Source of the DNA: Penicillus capitatus
Taxonomy: Eukaryota > Chlorophyta
Length of the DNA stretch: 64,000 nucleotides
Assembly (NCBI GenBank): GCA_965649825.1
Contig: OZ287701.1
Coordinates: 1,116,001-1,180,000, forward strand
Direction of reading: 5' to 3'
Position 1 is the first letter of the stretch; each line of letters opens with the position of its first letter. The position numbers and the translations under genes are program-made. The notes below the pieces were generated by a model. The model ran no database searches, was not told the origin of the DNA, and saw only the letters and a program-made list of their open reading frames with translations. Below, in pieces: positions 62,449-64,000 of this stretch.

Positions 62449-63675
62449 TCACTCCTTGATGTGTGACAGGATTCTTTCGGCAATGGCCGCTTGATCCCCT
62501 GCATGGCAGGCATCCGCGACAATGCGCAATGTTTCGGCGCCAGGTTCCAGACCGGCACTGCAGATTCCTTTCAAGACATGGATCGCCTGTTGCCATTCCC
62601 CATTGGAAGCCAAGGACTTCAGAGCAAGGTTGTATGTCTCAACGTCAATCGGGATGTCATTCTTTTCCATGCTGTCCAATAACTCCAGTGCCATGTCGGA
62701 GAGGTTTTCCGTCTCCAGTGCCTCCATGAGACAGCGACATGTGTGGACATCGGCCTCGACCCCAGCCATCTGCATGGTGAGGAAGAGATCCAAGGCACTC
62801 TTAGCGTCTCTTCTCGAGGCATAGTAGAGCATCAGCTCACAGTAGACACTGGGAGGTCCAACAAATTTACGCTCATGAGCTTCATCCAGTATCTCCTCTG
62901 CTTTCTCCCATTGAGCACTCTTCTCGCAGGAGCAGAGTACGGAAGTGTACGTCACTTGATCCGGCTTGATGCCACTGGATCGCATCTCTTCAAATTTAGA
63001 CAGAGCCATTTCGTGCATTCCGCCGCGTTCGCAAGCAGAAATCAGCGCCCCATATGTGACCTACATCCGTCACAGCGTTCATCGAGATAGCTGTCACATC
63101 AAGAAGACCGCCCGCACCTGGTTGGGTCGACAGTTGGGATCGCGTTTGGCGGCATCCTGCATCTGCTTGAAGACGTCAAGTGCCTTTTGCCATTCTCCGC
63201 TGCTCGAGCAGGCTGCAATGAGGGCAGAGTAACTGTACTTATTGGGTCGGACGCCTCTCATGTGCTTCATGGCGTCGAACACTTCTTGCGCCTTGGGATA
63301 GTCACGCATGCGGCCGCACAGATCAATCAATGCCGTAAAGGCCTGTTCTCGCGGTTTGAACGTACACGATTCAATGCAGGAGAAAATCGCTCCCGTTCCA
63401 GCTTCCGCTTGGATGATCTGCGTCTTGAGTGTGTCCATATCCCATGCCGGTCGGTTTGGCGCAAATCCAGGGCTGCGCGGCGAGTTGGAGGTGCGGCGAG
63501 AATCCGTTTCCGACCCGCTACCAGCCTTAACGGGTGTGTAAATACTCGGCATCATCTCTGGCGGCGAATGCGCTCCGTATGGAGTCGCGTATTGCGGACG
63601 CGAGCGCATAGGAGAGTAGTAGCCAGTACCGAATTTTCGGGCGAATCCAGGAGCCATCTCAACACCGCGATGCAC
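62449..63675 (-). CDS. Pentatricopeptide repeat (PPR) protein
   Basis: Organellar RNA-binding helical repeat protein. Exon 1 63118-63675 and exon 2 62449-63060, joined by a 57-nt intron (CAG/gtgcgg...gatgtag/GTC), 389 residues. After a Pro/Ser-rich N-terminus, PPR-type helix pairs repeat about every 35 residues: AFTALIDLCGRMRDYPKAQEVF, YSALIAACSSSGEWQKALDVF, VTYGALISACERGG, TYTSVLCSCEKSAQWEKAEEIL, CELMLYYASRRDAKSALDLF, CRCLMEALETENLSDMALEL, YNLALKSLASNGEWQQAIHV and LRIVADACHAGDQAAIAERI. That is about eight repeats without extra C-terminal editing domains. The N-terminus (MHRGVEMAPGFARKFGTGYY) could include an organelle presequence. Its target RNA cannot be told from sequence alone. Confidence 0.93.
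63061..63117 (-). other. PPR gene intron
   Basis: 57 nt, GT-AG, containing both TTGATGTGACAG and GCTGTGACGG. It lies inside one PPR motif, and removal restores PNQVTYGALIS. Confidence 0.9.
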
Positions 63676-64000
63676 CGTCTGTTAGAAACGAACTGACGTC
63701 ACAATTCTCGCAACAGTGTCGTTTTTGTTGCGCTTCTCTTCAAAGCAGCAGTAACGCGTAAAGCGGTCTGTTGTGTCTGTTCTCTGTTGGTAGTCGTGCA
63801 CCTGCTTGAGTCGAATTCGTCTCAATAAGCAAAGTGCTTATCTGTTCGTTTTTGTCGGTTCTTTGAAGAAAGGGGTCGGCGAGCAAACTTCTTAAAAGCG
63901 ATAGACAGCAGAAGTGCAAACCGAATTGAGACTAGAAGTCTGTAACGAGGTTAAAGCAAATGATAGCAGAGTTGAAAGCAGCAAGCAACGTTGTTTTACG
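63676..64000. other. Upstream region of PPR gene
   Basis: No open frame or repeat is recognised. Presumably the PPR promoter and 5' UTR. Confidence 0.4.

Noticed and set aside
1-64000. CRISPR arrays, bacterial operons or prophage
   Set aside because: No regularly spaced repeats, no ribosome-binding-site-led gene strings, and genes are split by short introns, so the DNA is eukaryotic nuclear.

Overview
The window is nuclear DNA of a eukaryote with short introns, most likely a unicellular, plastid-bearing protist. The right end carries intron-containing host genes: cytosolic ribosomal protein eL18, an inositol-phosphate kinase (ITPK), a plant-type dihydrodipicolinate synthase with an N-terminal presequence, a PPR protein and a coiled-coil protein. 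Nearly every intron I could place is 39-77 nt, GT-AG (one GC-AG), and often carries TGTGAC or CTGAC near its 3' end. DHDPS, PPR, TRP-like channel and GT64 genes together with abundant Ty3/gypsy elements would fit an alveolate or other complex alga (for example a chromerid). That assignment is inference; no marker here proves the species.

Layout. 1-4 kb: decayed LTR-like repeats, a LINE fragment and a broken proteasome RPN2 pseudogene. 4-8.3 kb: a plus-strand TRP-like channel gene converging on a minus-strand GT64 (exostosin-type) glycosyltransferase. 8.3-10.7 kb: a second, minus-strand TRP-like channel. 11-14 kb: a young LINE insertion, an older LINE relic and an AAA+-like fragment. 14.5-24.8 kb: decayed Ty3/gypsy elements, one nested in another. 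24.8-30.17 kb: a second copy of the GT64-TRP-LINE relic-AAA block. 30.17-45.5 kb: a nest of retroelements: an old minus-strand gypsy, an almost pristine 5.25 kb gypsy inside it (30515-35776), and another gypsy (about 38.7-44.6 kb) that itself holds a LINE-like insertion. 47.26-52.73 kb: a third copy of the TRP/GT64/TRP block. 52.7-54.2 kb: nothing recognised. 54.2-63.7 kb: compact host genes without transposons.

How it works together. The repeat-rich left part contains three overlapping segmental copies (A 5.4-14.0 kb, B 24.8-30.17 kb, C 47.26-52.73 kb) of a locus encoding TRP-like cation channels next to an exostosin-like glycosyltransferase. The copies are near-identical by eye, have different breakpoints, and B is bounded on both sides by LTR-retroelement sequence. 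The right part is an ordinary gene-dense stretch with tightly packed genes; the eL18 and ITPK coding ends overlap by 21 bp.

All exon structures were derived by hand from reading frames, splice signals and family knowledge. Starts of the TRP, GT64, ITPK and coiled-coil genes are uncertain.
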